From positions 1-64,000 of the forward strand of contig JAJPIC010000024.1 of the NCBI GenBank assembly GCA_021324915.1: a stretch of DNA of 64,000 nt, given 5' to 3'. This stretch comes from Beijerinckiaceae bacterium. Its GTDB lineage: Bacteria; Pseudomonadota; Alphaproteobacteria; Rhizobiales; Beijerinckiaceae. The translations under genes were made by a program, and so were the position numbers. Under the pieces are notes generated by a model. The model was not told where the DNA came from, made no database searches, and saw only the letters and a program-made list of their open reading frames with translations. Shown here piece after piece: positions 19,901-28,951 of this stretch; within the stretch, counting starts at the first letter, position 1; every line of letters begins with the position of its first letter.

Positions 19901-21317
19901 TGAAAAGCTGAAAGAGGAGATGGCGTCGACGGTCGCGACGCTTGCGGAAAGAAACGCCGCGCTGCAGGACATGATCGGCAATGCCGATATGAGCTTTGTC
20001 GCGATCGAGACGGCGCTCGCCGCGCGCATTCAGCAATTCGAGCAGGCGATTTCCGACATTACCAAAGAGATGGAGGATCTCGGCGCCAATGCGGGCACGA
20101 CGATCGGCAGCGCTCGGGCGCTCTACGAGACGATCGCGCATCAGCAGCAGCAGCTTGCGGCGGCGGCTGCCGATCTCGCTCGCTCGCAGTCCGAGCTCGA
20201 TCGCACCTTGAACGAGCGCCGCGCGGCGCTCGAGGGCTTGCTCGCCTCCGCTCAGGCGCAGCGCGAGGAATTCGATGGCGTGATGTCGTCGTTCTCGGCG
20301 CTCGTCGATGAATCCTTCCATCGCGTCGAGACTCGTGCGCATGAAATCGGCACCTTCCTCGCCGAGACGTCACAGACGACCGCCGGAATGGTCGAGCGCC
20401 AATTCGGCGGAATCCGCGAGGCGCTCGGCAGCGAGCGGGAACGCACCGCGGCGCTCCTGCGCGCCGCCTACGAACAGGCGAATGGCGACATTGAAAATAT
20501 TCTCGGCCAATCGACCGCGCGGTTTCAGACTGCGGCCGCCGAAATGCGCGGCCTTGCGCGGGAGATCCAGCGCGAGCTTGAGGCAACGCGTGAGGAATTG
20601 CGGCGCAATTCCGTGGTCCTGCCGCAGGAAACCGCCGAGCAGACCGCGGCCATGCGGCGTGTCGTGGCCGATCAGATCAAGGCGCTCAACGAGTTGACCG
20701 ACATCGTTGCGCGCTCGGGCCATGCTTACGATCTTTCGGATCCCTTCGCCTCGCGTTCCGAGGGCGGCTCGCGGCGGCTCGAGAGCAGCCGGCCTGAGCC
20801 GGTGCGCGATCCGGAGCCTGCGCGGTCCGACTCGCGCTCGGCGCGCGGGCCGATCAATCCCCCGCGCCCGCCTGCCGAGCGCGGCTCCGGCTGGCTTTCC
20901 GATCTGCTGGCGCGCGCCTCGCGCGAGGATCAGCCGGCGCGGCCGACGCCGCATCTGCCGCGCGCCCCGCAACAGAACGAGCCACTCGAGACGATCTCGC
21001 ACGATATTGCCCGGATGGTCGATCATGCGGCGATTGCCGAGGCTTGGGACAATTATCGGCGCGGCGACATGAACGCCTTCACGCGCTCGCTTTATGTCGG
21101 GCGCGGCCCGCAGACCTTCGACGAGATCCGCCGGCGCTACCGCAACGATCTCGAATTCCGCAATACGGTCGATCGCTATGTGCAGGAGTTCGAGCGGCTG
21201 CTGGCCGACGTGAGCCGCGACGATCGCGACGACACCCTGACCCGCACCTATCTCACCTCGGAGACGGGCAAGGTCTATACGATGCTCGCGCATGCCGCGG
21301 GCAGGCTCGGCGGCTAG
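16935..21317 (+). CDS. growth-pole-ring (GPR/TipN-like) giant coiled-coil membrane protein
   Basis: This 1460-residue protein has a cytoplasmic acidic/proline-rich N-terminus. Two closely spaced transmembrane helices follow at about 138-161 and 176-197. Over 1000 residues of amphipathic helix with strong 11-residue periodicity come next (apolipoprotein A/E-like). A disordered R/P/S-rich stretch lies near 1270-1350, with a compact C-terminal domain after it. The layout matches the Agrobacterium growth pole ring protein (about 2100 residues, relative of Caulobacter TipN), which organises polar growth in Hyphomicrobiales. It is clearly shorter than that protein. The core at 19128-19325 has perfect 33-bp units. 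The start ATG has AAGAGG before it. GPR identity is inferred from architecture; older annotations might say kinesin-like. Confidence 0.75.
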   Translation: MATNKAQDPAAAALSAIEEALNLTGEGPAQKAPEISTPIFPKASDPDKTPRMMKRHSELPVAQVAGGQSEAPPAVENGRLARKLPEIEEHPLFAPKKPERSKPDFAAERSPVAPVPAANDDRDSIGAMLRAVNKKPTSVSLIVAAVFSAIWLLLSALYFATHRAEILGSGGVRTELAFFAFATVAPIAFFLVTGVLARRAEEMRLTARSMVEVAMRLAEPEAVASEQMVTLSQAIRREIVSMGDGIERALARAGELETLVRSEVSNLERSYSDNERRIRALVEELSAERESMQANGERMRNAIGGAQDSFARELENASAGLAENLSAAAASITMSLGAKAEEIRFALTQVGDQLAESLAGQAESVLGRLEQARVGVEATAGQASTEIAETLARRLAEIESTVGQVSTELSEQVARRLAEVEATVGQANAEMSESFSQRLAEIDTQLRSSGDVLMTDVVQRIEESSGRINSVLHEAISTLTMQSDKLSERLSQSTHDSLETFSYHAGTLNDRFGQSVSEAINAIATHSERVTETLAERLGQFEEAIAGQGNTIADRIGENAQHLTTALSKQLEAIETVLAVQGGELDGKFEARAQHTADLFAEQTQAFEDRAGAKVQAIADTFEELIGRIDSALDGRAQALNEALAARTIDIAKILGEGGREVIQALESRADEIDRVLLDRAASVGETLSSKADEVNQTLGATLGDIGESLSAKIEEINRSLASRADDIHQVLGGRAEEIHLALGGKAEEIYHALGGKADEINQALGGKVDEITQALGGKADEIHQALGWKAATIADTLDGRIARFEDQVVGRLEAISTEFDTRGRELAENLATRAQEIDSNLSHHSANISAALDQESGALANLLSGRADTLKELLGQASTDLDSTLAERITEIGGVLATRVNEIGAALATRLSELQGALDERSQNLHATLRARSDEFHALLETKGTDLVANLGQKQAELASTIDQSSANLAETLASGAAAAVESLISTNEKLKEEMASTVATLAERNAALQDMIGNADMSFVAIETALAARIQQFEQAISDITKEMEDLGANAGTTIGSARALYETIAHQQQQLAAAAADLARSQSELDRTLNERRAALEGLLASAQAQREEFDGVMSSFSALVDESFHRVETRAHEIGTFLAETSQTTAGMVERQFGGIREALGSERERTAALLRAAYEQANGDIENILGQSTARFQTAAAEMRGLAREIQRELEATREELRRNSVVLPQETAEQTAAMRRVVADQIKALNELTDIVARSGHAYDLSDPFASRSEGGSRRLESSRPEPVRDPEPARSDSRSARGPINPPRPPAERGSGWLSDLLARASREDQPARPTPHLPRAPQQNEPLETISHDIARMVDHAAIAEAWDNYRRGDMNAFTRSLYVGRGPQTFDEIRRRYRNDLEFRNTVDRYVQEFERLLADVSRDDRDDTLTRTYLTSETGKVYTMLAHAAGRLGG
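19128..19325 (+). repeat. 33-bp tandem repeat encoding an 11-residue hendecad, six units
   Basis: Six consecutive 33-bp units inside the giant coiled-coil gene encode L-G-G-K-A-D-E-I-x-x-A with small changes (residues about 732-797). The nucleotide identity between units is much higher than in the flanking, older repeats, so these were duplicated recently. The sequence encodes protein, and there are no spacers as in a CRISPR. Confidence 0.93.
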
Positions 21318-21326
21318 ACTAGATCC

Positions 21327-21408
21327 GTCATTGCGCGAGTGAAGCGAAGCAATCCAGGGAAAGGCGCCTGGAGTGCTTCGTCGCGCTTCGCGTTTCCCGC
21401 AATGACAA
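21327..21408. repeat. palindromic repeat between convergent genes (possible bidirectional terminator)
   Basis: An imperfect inverted repeat begins with GTCATTGCG and ends with CGCAATGAC, with the inner arms GAAGCGAAGCA and TGCTTCGTCGC. Elements of this kind are frequent in Hyphomicrobiales genomes. It sits between the end of the coiled-coil gene (+) and the 3' end of rnpB (-), where it could stop both transcripts. Confidence 0.75.
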
Positions 21409-21787
21409 TTGCCAGCCGGCCTATAAGCCGGGTTCAGTATGGCGCGCGAAAGCGCGCGTGATGGCCATTCATCTGGGACGGCCGTTACCGGCCGCCTCAA
21501 GCAACCAACCCGGACGCCGGTCCGGAGACGGACCTGCGGCTCTTGCGAGCCGCGTGCGCCCCTATTCGGTCTTGCTCCCGGTGGGGCTTGCCATGCCGCG
21601 CATGTTGCCATCCGCGCGGTGCGCTCTTACCGCACCGTTTCACCCTTGCCTGCCGAGCGGCAGGCGGTCTGCTTTTCTGTGGCGCTTTCCCTGGGGTCGC
21701 CCCCGCCGGACATTTTCCGGCACCGTGTCTCCATGGAGCCCGGACTTTCCTCCGCTTTGAGCGGCGGCCATCCGGCCGACTGGCCGA
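21409..21787 (-). ncRNA. rnpB: RNase P RNA (bacterial type A)
   Basis: Read on the minus strand, the conserved blocks of RNase P RNA appear in order: GAGGAAAGTCCGGGCTCC, ACAGAA, AAGGGTGAAA with GTAAGAGCGCACCG, CAGATGAATGGCC and finally CCCGGCTTATAGGCCGG. The ends pair as helix P1 (GCCAGTCGGC with GCCGGCTGGC, one G-U), which fixes the gene to about 378 nt. This is the catalytic RNA that trims tRNA 5' leaders. The exact 5' and 3' ends are uncertain by a few bases. Confidence 0.95.
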
Positions 21788-21886
21788 ATCGAGATAGGCG
21801 CGACGCGCGCCGGCGTCAACTTGCCATAATTCTGAGGGATTTGCGGACACCGCCAAGCCGCAACATGCCGGTGCGAGGGGAAGAAT

Positions 21887-22207
21887 ATGACCAGATCATT
21901 CGGAGCTGCGCTCGCCATGGCCATTCTGCTCGCCGGTTGCGGCTATACGCCGGAACAGCGCGCCACATCGGGCGCGGCACTTGGCGGCGCGACCGGGCTT
22001 GCGATCGGTGCCGCCGCCGGACATAGCCCCGTCGCCGCGCTGGCAGGGGGCGTTCTGGGGGCAGCGACCGGAGCCACCGTCGGCGCAGCTACCACTCCGC
22101 CACCTCCGCCGCCTGGCTATGCGCCGCCTCCGCCGCCTCCGCCGCCGCGTTGCGCGAGGACGGGCTATGATTACTACGGCAATCCGGTCTGCGTCGCCTG
22201 GTACTAG
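21887..22207 (+). CDS. lipoprotein with glycine-zipper motif
   Basis: This 106-residue protein has a lipobox L-L-A-G-C after a short signal sequence. A glycine-zipper region comes next (G-A-A-L-G-G-A-T-G-L-A-I-G-A-A-A-G and A-G-G-V-L-G-A-A-T-G). The remainder is a run of prolines and a C-terminal Y-D-Y-Y-G-N-P-V-C-V. It is of the small YMGG-like outer-membrane lipoprotein type. The function is unknown. A palindromic repeat begins at its stop codon. Confidence 0.82.
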   Translation: MTRSFGAALAMAILLAGCGYTPEQRATSGAALGGATGLAIGAAAGHSPVAALAGGVLGAATGATVGAATTPPPPPPGYAPPPPPPPPRCARTGYDYYGNPVCVAWY

Positions 22208-22268
22208 AGCGGGATGCGAAAAGTGGATAAAGGCATTTCGCGCAGAATCGATCACGTTCATCGTGATC
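22207..22268. repeat. shortened copy of the window's double-palindrome repeat
   Basis: This element has the same GAGCGGGATGCGAAAA..GTGGATA part as the repeat at 1-257, but the second dyad is reduced to GATCACG-TTCAT-CGTGATC. It starts at the last base of the lipoprotein stop codon, so it may act at the 3' end of that mRNA. It ends 13 bp before the amidase gene. Confidence 0.8.
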
Positions 22269-22281
22269 CGATACGCCTCTG

Positions 22282-23031
22282 ATGCGCCCATTCGCGCCGG
22301 ACTCGCCTCTCGCCAAAATTCATCCTTCGCCCAACTTCGGGGCGCGGAAGGGCAAAGGCCCGGATTCGATTATTCTTCATTATACCGGGATGGCCGATGG
22401 CGCGGCGGCGCTGGCGAGGCTCAGCGATCCGAAGGCGGAAGTCTCGGCGCATTATTTCATCGATGAAACAGGCGACATTCTCCAACTGGTGCCCGAAGCG
22501 CGGCGCGCTTGGCATGCCGGCCAATCTTGTTGGGCCGGCGAAAGCGATATGAATTCCGCTTCGATCGGGATCGAACTGCAGAACGGCGGACATGAGTTCG
22601 GCGCGCCGGCCTATCCCAAAGCGCAGATCGACGCGGTCATCGCGCTCTGCCGTGACATCGCGTGCCGGCATAAGATCGCGCCGCAGCGCATTCTCGCTCA
22701 TTCGGATATTGCGCCTGGCCGTAAGATCGATCCCGGCGAATATTTTCCGTGGGGTACGCTCGCGGAAGCCGGAATCGGCCTCTATGTGCGCCCGCATCCG
22801 ATCGAAAATGATCCGCCGCTCGCACGCGGTGCAAAGGGCGGCGCGGTCGCGGCCGTGCAGGGCATGCTCGCCGCCTATGGCTATGACGTCGAGCCGAGCG
22901 GCGATTATGACGAAAGGACCGAAATCGTCGTCGCCGCCTTCCAGCGCCATTTCCGTCCGGCGCGGATCGACGGCAAGGCGGATCGCTCCACGATCGCGAC
23001 GCTCAAGGCCTTGATGGCGGCAAGGCCTTAA
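22282..23031 (+). CDS. N-acetylmuramoyl-L-alanine amidase, AmiD type
   Basis: This zinc amidase cleaves the bond between muramic acid and the peptide of peptidoglycan. The 249-residue protein has an Amidase_2 domain (about 13-165) with zinc-ligand histidines in I-L-H-Y-T and A-H-S-D-I-A-P-G-R-K-x-D-P-G, and W-H-A-G between them. A C-terminal peptidoglycan-binding helical domain (about 185-245) follows, with A-V-Q-G-M-L-A-A-Y-G-Y. No signal peptide is visible at the chosen ATG; several AmiD-like proteins of alphaproteobacteria also lack one, and they may recycle cell-wall fragments. Confidence 0.9.
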   Translation: MRPFAPDSPLAKIHPSPNFGARKGKGPDSIILHYTGMADGAAALARLSDPKAEVSAHYFIDETGDILQLVPEARRAWHAGQSCWAGESDMNSASIGIELQNGGHEFGAPAYPKAQIDAVIALCRDIACRHKIAPQRILAHSDIAPGRKIDPGEYFPWGTLAEAGIGLYVRPHPIENDPPLARGAKGGAVAAVQGMLAAYGYDVEPSGDYDERTEIVVAAFQRHFRPARIDGKADRSTIATLKALMAARP

Positions 23032-23032
23032 T

Positions 23033-23056
23033 CCTCTCCCCGTTTATGGGAAGAGG
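23033..23056. terminator. hairpin between convergent amidase and metH genes
   Basis: CCTCTCCC (23033-23040) pairs with GGGAAGAGG (23048-23056), with one bulged base and a 7-nt loop. It sits in the 27-bp gap between two convergent genes. It has no U tract, so it may be a processing barrier rather than a strict intrinsic terminator. Confidence 0.5.
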
Positions 23057-23058
23057 GT

Positions 23059-26000
23059 CTATTCCGCTGCGGCGGGCGTCGCGGTCCGATCATAATTGAG
23101 AATCGGCGCGAGCCAGCGCTCGATCTCTTCCGGCGGCATGCCTTTGCGCTTCGCGTAATCCTCGACCTGGTCGCGTTCGATTTTGCCGACGCCGAAATAG
23201 CTCGCCTCGGGATGCGCGAAATAAAGGCCGCTCACCGACGAACCCGGCCACATCGCATAGGACTCGGTGAGCTTCACGCCAATGCGACGCTCGGCTTCCA
23301 AAAGGCGAAAGAGCGTGGCCTTTTCGGTATGATCGGGCTGCGCCGGATAGCCGGGCGCCGGGCGAATGCCGCGATAGGACTCGCCGATCCGCTCCTCGTT
23401 GCTCAGCGCCTCGTCCGGCGCATAGGCCCAGAACTCGCGGCGCACGCGCTCGTGCATCTGTTCGGCAAACGCCTCGGCGATCCGGTCGGCCAGCGCTTTG
23501 ACGAGGATCGCGCGATAATCATCGTTCGCCTTGGCGAAGCGCTCGGCGAATTTCTCTTCGCGGGCGCCGGCCGTCACCACGAAGGCGCCGATATAATCGG
23601 CCTTGCCGCTCGAAGCCGGAGCGACGAAATCGGAAAGGGCGAGATTCGACCGGCCCTCGCGCTTGCTGAGTTGCTGGCGCAAAGTATGGAAAGTCGCGAG
23701 CTCTTCCGTGCGCGACTCGCCCGTGTAAAGGCGGATATCGTCGCCGACCGAATTGGCCGGCCAGAAGCCGATCACCGCCTTGGGATCGAACCAGCGCTCG
23801 GCAATGATGCGCTGGAGCATATCCTGCGCGTCTTCATAGAGCTGGCGCGCGGCGGTTCCCTGTTCCGGATCGTCGAGAATATCCGGAAAGACGCCGCGCA
23901 ATTCCCACGTGCGGAAAAAAGGCGTCCAATCGATATAGGGAACGAGGTCCGCCACATCGTAGCTGCCGAAAATGCGCGTGCCGGTGAAGAGCGGCTTCGG
24001 CGGATCGTAAGTTGAAAAATCGAGTCTCAAGGCGTTGGCGCGCGCTTGCGCGAGCGGCAATCGCCGCTTGTCGGCTTCGGCGCGCTGATGCGCATCCGCC
24101 ACTTTGCGATATTCGGCACGCACCCTGTCGATATAGGCATCACGTGCTTCCGGTGAGAGCAACGCCTGCACCGTGCCTACCGCGCGGCTTGCATCCGTGA
24201 CATAGACGGTCTGGCCGCGATGATAATTCGGGTGGATTTTCACGGCGGTATGGACACGGCTCGTCGTCGCCCCGCCGATCAAGAGCGGCAGGTCGAAACC
24301 CTCGCGCTCCATCTCGGACGCGACGAAGCACATTTCTTCGAGTGAGGGCGTGATGAGCCCGGAGAGGCCGATGGCATCGACCTTCTCAGCGCGCGCCGTC
24401 TCGAGGATCTTGGCTGCCGGCACCATGACGCCGAGATCGATGATCTCGTAATTGTTGCAGGCGAGCACGACGCCGACGATGTTCTTGCCGATATCGTGCA
24501 CGTCGCCTTTGACGGTGGCCATGAGGATCTTGCCGGCGCTCTGACGCGCGCCGCCCGCTTCCTTCTCCTGCTCCATATAGGGCAGGAGATAGGCGACCGC
24601 CTGTTTCATCACGCGTGCCGATTTGACCACCTGTGGCAGAAACATTTTGCCCGAGCCGAAAAGATCGCCGACGACATTCATGCCGGCCATCAGCGGACCT
24701 TCGATCACATCGAGCGGACGCGTTGCTTTCTGCCGCGCCTCTTCGACGTCGGCCTCGATGAATTCGGAAATGCCGGCGACGAGCGCGTGTTCGAGCCGTT
24801 TCTCGACCGGCGCTTCGCGCCATGCGAGATCCTTCTCTTTCGCTTCCGTCGTCTTGCCGCGATAGCTTTCGGCAAGCGCCAGCAGCCGCTCGGTGGCATT
24901 CGGACCGCGGTTGAGCACGACGTCCTCGCAGGCTTCGCGCAGCTCCGGCTCGATATCGTCGTAGACGGCGAGCTGGCCGGCATTGACGATGCCCATGTCC
25001 ATGCCCGCGGCGATCGCGTGATAGAGAAAGACCGAGTGCATGGCCTCTCGCACGCGCTCATTGCCGCGGAAGGAGAAGGAAAGATTGGAGACGCCGCCGG
25101 AAATATGGACGAGGGGGAAACGGTTGCGGATTTCCCGCGCCGTTTCGATGAAATCGACTCCGTAATTATTGTGCTCTTCGATGCCGGTCGCGACGGCAAA
25201 AATGTTCGGATCGAAGATGATGTCTTCGGGAGGCACGCCGACCTTCTCGGTCAAAATCGCATAGGCGCGGCTGAGCGTCTCTATGCGGCGCTCGCGCGTG
25301 TCGGCCTGGCCCTTCTCGTCGAAAGCCATGACGACGACCGCCGCGCCATAGCGGCGCACGGCCTTCGCCTGTTCGACGAATTTTTCTTCGCCTTCCTTCA
25401 GCGAAATCGAATTGACGACAGGTTTGCCCTGGATTGTCTTCAGTCCCGCCTCGATCACCGAGAATTTCGATGAATCGACCATGATCGGCACGCGGGCAAT
25501 GTCGGGCTCCGAGGCGACGAGGTTCAAGAATTTGGCCATCGCGTCTTCGGAATCGAGCAGGCCTTCGTCCATATTGACGTCGATGATCTGGGCGCCATTG
25601 GCGACCTGATCGCGCGCAACGTCGAGCGCGGTCGCGAAATCTCCGTCCTTGATCAATTTTCGGAACCTCGCGGAGCCCGTCACATTGGTGCGCTCTCCGA
25701 CATTGACGAAGCGGATGTCGGAGGTGAGCGTGAAGGGTTCGAGCCCGGAGAGGCGCAGAAGCGCCGGCACTTTCGGGATCGCGCGCGGCGGAATGTCCTT
25801 CACGCGCTTGGCGATTGCATGAATATGGGCGGGCGTCGTGCCGCAGCAGCCGCCGACGATATTGACGAGGCCGGATTGGGCGAATTCGCCGATGAGCCCT
25901 GCCATGTAATCCGGGCTCTCGTCGTAGAGACCGAATTCATTGGGCAGGCCGGCGTTGGGATAAGCGCAGATGAGCGTGTCGGCCGCGCGCGCGAGCTCGG

Positions 26001-26793
26001 CGAGATGCGTGCGCATTTCGCGTGCGCCGAGCGCGCAATTGAGCCCGATCGAGAGGGGCTTTGCATGGCGCAGCGAATACCAGAAAGCGGTCGGCGTTTG
26101 GCCCGAGAGGGTGCGACCCGAGAGATCCGTGATCGTGCCCGAGATCATGATCGGATATTTGCGGCCGAGCCTTTCGAACACATCGTCGATACCGACGAGC
26201 GCCGCCTTCGCGTTCAACGTGTCGAAGATCGTCTCGATCAAGAGAATATCGGCGCCGCCTTCGATCAAAGCCTCAGCCGATTCGGCATAGGCCCTCCGCA
26301 ATTCGTCGAAGGTCACGGCGCGAAAGCCGGGATTGTTCACGTCCGGCGAAATAGAGGCCGTGCGATTGGTCGGTCCCATCGCGCCGGCGACGAAGCGCTG
26401 CCGCCCGTCCTTCGCTTGCGCAAGTTCGACCGCCTCGCGGCAGAGCTGCGCAGCCGCGCGGTTCAATTCCGGCACGAGCTCTTCCATGCCATAATCGGCC
26501 TGAGCGATGCGCGTCGAAGAAAACGTGTTCGTTGCGATGATATCGGCGCCCGCCTCTGCATAGGCCAAATGGATGGCGCGGATCGCATCGGGCTGGGTGA
26601 GCACGAGCAGATCGTTGTTGCCGCGCAGGTCGCGCGGCCAGTCGGCGAACCGCGAGCCGCGGAAATCCGCCTCGCTGAACTTATGCGTCTGGATCATCGT
26701 GCCCATGGCGCCGTCGAGCACGAGAATGCGGCTCTTCGCCTGCGCGCGGATGATCTCTTCTGCGTTCGGCTCGGAATGGGTCATGCTTGTCAC
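23059..26793 (-). CDS. metH: cobalamin-dependent methionine synthase
   Basis: MetH transfers a methyl group from 5-methyltetrahydrofolate to homocysteine through cobalamin. The protein is 1244 residues, full length. The homocysteine domain has V-L-D-G-A-M-G-T and the zinc cysteines in V-G-G-C-C-G. The folate domain has [11 protein letters not shown]. The cobalamin domain carries D-V-H-D-I-G-K-N-I with cobalt-ligand H766. The C-terminal reactivation domain is present. The start is GTG 26793, 2 bp after metF; ATG 26784 is a near alternative. It is the last gene of the ArsR/MT-metF-metH operon. The family predicts a B12 requirement. Confidence 0.97.
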   Translation of the reverse strand: MTSMTHSEPNAEEIIRAQAKSRILVLDGAMGTMIQTHKFSEADFRGSRFADWPRDLRGNNDLLVLTQPDAIRAIHLAYAEAGADIIATNTFSSTRIAQADYGMEELVPELNRAAAQLCREAVELAQAKDGRQRFVAGAMGPTNRTASISPDVNNPGFRAVTFDELRRAYAESAEALIEGGADILLIETIFDTLNAKAALVGIDDVFERLGRKYPIMISGTITDLSGRTLSGQTPTAFWYSLRHAKPLSIGLNCALGAREMRTHLAELARAADTLICAYPNAGLPNEFGLYDESPDYMAGLIGEFAQSGLVNIVGGCCGTTPAHIHAIAKRVKDIPPRAIPKVPALLRLSGLEPFTLTSDIRFVNVGERTNVTGSARFRKLIKDGDFATALDVARDQVANGAQIIDVNMDEGLLDSEDAMAKFLNLVASEPDIARVPIMVDSSKFSVIEAGLKTIQGKPVVNSISLKEGEEKFVEQAKAVRRYGAAVVVMAFDEKGQADTRERRIETLSRAYAILTEKVGVPPEDIIFDPNIFAVATGIEEHNNYGVDFIETAREIRNRFPLVHISGGVSNLSFSFRGNERVREAMHSVFLYHAIAAGMDMGIVNAGQLAVYDDIEPELREACEDVVLNRGPNATERLLALAESYRGKTTEAKEKDLAWREAPVEKRLEHALVAGISEFIEADVEEARQKATRPLDVIEGPLMAGMNVVGDLFGSGKMFLPQVVKSARVMKQAVAYLLPYMEQEKEAGGARQSAGKILMATVKGDVHDIGKNIVGVVLACNNYEIIDLGVMVPAAKILETARAEKVDAIGLSGLITPSLEEMCFVASEMEREGFDLPLLIGGATTSRVHTAVKIHPNYHRGQTVYVTDASRAVGTVQALLSPEARDAYIDRVRAEYRKVADAHQRAEADKRRLPLAQARANALRLDFSTYDPPKPLFTGTRIFGSYDVADLVPYIDWTPFFRTWELRGVFPDILDDPEQGTAARQLYEDAQDMLQRIIAERWFDPKAVIGFWPANSVGDDIRLYTGESRTEELATFHTLRQQLSKREGRSNLALSDFVAPASSGKADYIGAFVVTAGAREEKFAERFAKANDDYRAILVKALADRIAEAFAEQMHERVRREFWAYAPDEALSNEERIGESYRGIRPAPGYPAQPDHTEKATLFRLLEAERRIGVKLTESYAMWPGSSVSGLYFAHPEASYFGVGKIERDQVEDYAKRKGMPPEEIERWLAPILNYDRTATPAAAE

Positions 26794-26795
26794 GA

Positions 26796-27755
26796 TTATT
26801 GCCTGCTCCCGTTTGCGGAAGAAGCTGCCCCGCGCAGCGAGACGGACGAGGGCTGCTGGTATTGCGGGCGCACGCCCAAGAGATGGCAGATGGCAAAGAC
26901 AAGATCGGCGCGGTTCATCGTGTAGAAATGGAAATGGTCGATGCCCTCGTCAACGAGATCGAAGACCTGTTCGGCCGTAACGGTCGCGGCAATCAGCCGC
27001 CGCGTCGTCGGATCGTCGTCGAGACCTTCAAAGCGATTGGCGAGCCATTGGGGGATAGAGGCGCCGGCGCGACGCGCAAAGAGCGCCGTCTGCTTGAAAT
27101 TCTGCACCGGGACGATGCCGGGCACGATCGGGATTGTGATGCCGCGCGCCTGCGCCTTGTCGAGAAAGCGCAAGTAAACCTCGTTCTCGAAGAAGAATTG
27201 AGTGATGGCGCGCGTCGCCCCCGCATCGATCTTGGCCTTGAGCACGTCGATGTCCTGATCGATCGATGGGCTCTCTGGATGGCCTTCGGGATAGGCGGAT
27301 ACGGTGATCTCGAAATCGGCGATGTTCTTGAGGCCGGCCACCAGCGCGGTCGAGTTCTTATATCCTTCGGAATGCGGCAAGAAGGGCATGCCGGGACCGC
27401 CGGTCGGATCGCCGCGCAAGGCGACCACATGGCGCACGCCGATGTTCCAATAATCGCGGGCGATCGCATCGATCTCCGAACAGGGCGCACCGACGCAGGT
27501 CAGATGTGCCGCCGGCTTGATGTCGGTCTCTTTCAGAATGCGCGCGACCGTCGCGTGGGTGCGCTCGCGCGTCTTGCCGCCCGCGCCATAGGTCACGGAG
27601 ACGAATTCGGGACAGAGCGGCGCAAGCCGCGTGATCGAAGACCAGAGGATCTCCTCCATTTCCGCAGTCTGCGGCGGAAAGAACTCGAAGGACACGGAGA
27701 TCCCCGTGCACGTGCTGTGGCTGGCGCGAGGCTGTGACTGGTAGATCAGAGTCAT
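26796..27755 (-). CDS. metF: 5,10-methylenetetrahydrofolate reductase
   Basis: MetF makes 5-methyl-THF, the methyl donor used by the neighbouring MetH. From ATG 27755 the protein has 319 residues and shows F-E-F-F-P-P-Q, V-T-Y-G-A-G-G, H-L-T-C-V-G and the later L-R-G-D-P of the TIM-barrel flavoprotein. The ORF track reports an 848-residue frame because the reading frame stays open through the upstream gene; that extension is not real. The A of its ATG is the last base of the upstream stop codon (TGATG), so translation is coupled. It precedes metH by 2 bp. Confidence 0.96.
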   Translation of the reverse strand: MTLIYQSQPRASHSTCTGISVSFEFFPPQTAEMEEILWSSITRLAPLCPEFVSVTYGAGGKTRERTHATVARILKETDIKPAAHLTCVGAPCSEIDAIARDYWNIGVRHVVALRGDPTGGPGMPFLPHSEGYKNSTALVAGLKNIADFEITVSAYPEGHPESPSIDQDIDVLKAKIDAGATRAITQFFFENEVYLRFLDKAQARGITIPIVPGIVPVQNFKQTALFARRAGASIPQWLANRFEGLDDDPTTRRLIAATVTAEQVFDLVDEGIDHFHFYTMNRADLVFAICHLLGVRPQYQQPSSVSLRGAASSANGSRQ

Positions 27756-28753
27756 CAGGCGAACTCCCGCGAGGTCAGAGGCAGTGGATCGGAAATGATG
27801 CGCCGGTCGCGGCCAAGCCACAGCGAGACCGTGAGCTTGCCCTCGCCCTGATCCGGCACGAGATCGCGCCGTTCGATGACGTCGAGCCCGGCTTCTTGCA
27901 TCAGTTCGGCGATCTCTTCGCCCGCGAAGCCGAGCCGGCGATGCGCGTGCAATTCGCGCAGGCTCTCTTCCGCATGCGGCGCGAAGTCGACAATGAGCAG
28001 ACGCCCCGAGGCGCGTAGCGCGCGCGCCGCTTCGCGCACGGCACGCGCCGGATCGTCGAGATAATGCAGGACCTGGTGGATGACGACGAGGTCGTAGAAA
28101 TCGCGCTCGACGGGCAGGGCATAGATATCGCCCTGGCGCAATTGCACATTGCGCAGGCCGGCTTTCTCGAGCCGCGCGCGGGCGACGGCGAGCATTTGCG
28201 GCGATTGGTCGACGCCGATTGCACGCACCGCATGCGGCGCCAAAAGCTCGAGCATGCGTCCCGTGCCGGTGCCGAGGTCGAGCACGGATTGAAGCGGAGC
28301 CGAGCCCACGAGATCTAATATTGTCGCTTCGACGCGCTCTTCCGGAATGTGCAGCGCGCGCAATTCGTCCCAATTGGCGGCATGCGCCGCGAAATAGCGC
28401 GCCGCCTGTTCGGCCCGCGCGCGGCGTACTTCGGCAAGGCGAACACGATCGGCCGTGAGGACCTCGTCCTGATGCCGCAGCCGGGCGAGGATATCGCGCA
28501 CGAGCGCGGCAGCCCCGCCCGGGGCGATGTAAAAGAAGACCCAGGCGCCTTCGCGATGACGTTCGACGAGCTCGGCTTCGACCAGCAGCTTCAAATGGCG
28601 CGAGACGCGCGGCTGCGACTGGCCGAGGATCGTGACGAGCTCGGTGACGGTGAGCTCGGCCTCGGAGAGGAGCGCGAGCAGGCGCAGGCGCGTCGGCTCG
28701 GCGGCGGCGGCGAGCGCGGCAAGGAGAGAATCGAATGTGGTCTCGGGCTTCAT
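27755..28753 (-). CDS. ArsR-family regulator fused to a SAM-dependent methyltransferase domain, SahR-like
   Basis: In this 332-residue fusion, residues 1-95 form an ArsR winged helix with L-G-Q-S-Q-P-R-V-S-R-H-L recognition helix. Residues about 140-310 form a class I methyltransferase fold with V-L-D-L-G-T-G-T-G-R. It heads an operon with metF and metH. From memory, proteins of this kind include SahR, which senses S-adenosylhomocysteine in the methionine cycle of proteobacteria. That family role is inferred here from context and the operator. The metal-binding cysteines of ArsR/SmtB are absent from the helix-turn-helix region, which favours a small-molecule ligand. The methyltransferase domain may bind SAH without catalysing. 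Confidence 0.85.
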   Translation of the reverse strand: MKPETTFDSLLAALAAAAEPTRLRLLALLSEAELTVTELVTILGQSQPRVSRHLKLLVEAELVERHREGAWVFFYIAPGGAAALVRDILARLRHQDEVLTADRVRLAEVRRARAEQAARYFAAHAANWDELRALHIPEERVEATILDLVGSAPLQSVLDLGTGTGRMLELLAPHAVRAIGVDQSPQMLAVARARLEKAGLRNVQLRQGDIYALPVERDFYDLVVIHQVLHYLDDPARAVREAARALRASGRLLIVDFAPHAEESLRELHAHRRLGFAGEEIAELMQEAGLDVIERRDLVPDQGEGKLTVSLWLGRDRRIISDPLPLTSREFA

Positions 28754-28780
28754 GGGTTCGGTGTTCGCTTACGCGATCAT

Positions 28781-28800
28781 ATATAAAGATATGTTTATAT
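28781..28800. promoter_or_regulatory. probable operator of the ArsR-methyltransferase regulator
   Basis: The 20-bp site ATATAAAGATATGTTTATAT is a near-perfect palindrome; 18 of 20 positions match its reverse complement. It lies 28 bp upstream of the regulator start. Its AT richness is striking against the GC-rich surroundings, and its position over the promoter suggests autoregulation and repression of metF-metH. The form ATATAAA-n-ATAT-n-TTTATAT fits ArsR-type dimers. Confidence 0.75.
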
Positions 28801-28951
28801 TGTAAAGAAGCTTGAGGCCGATTGAGCAAAAGAGGGATTTTTGCGGATTGTACCTGCGCAAGGTCCGTCGTTTGTACGATTAGTGTTCTCCGTACGTTCT
28901 TTACAGCCTGAGCGGTGCGGGCTAGCTTTCCGGCCAATTCCGGAGGGCTCG

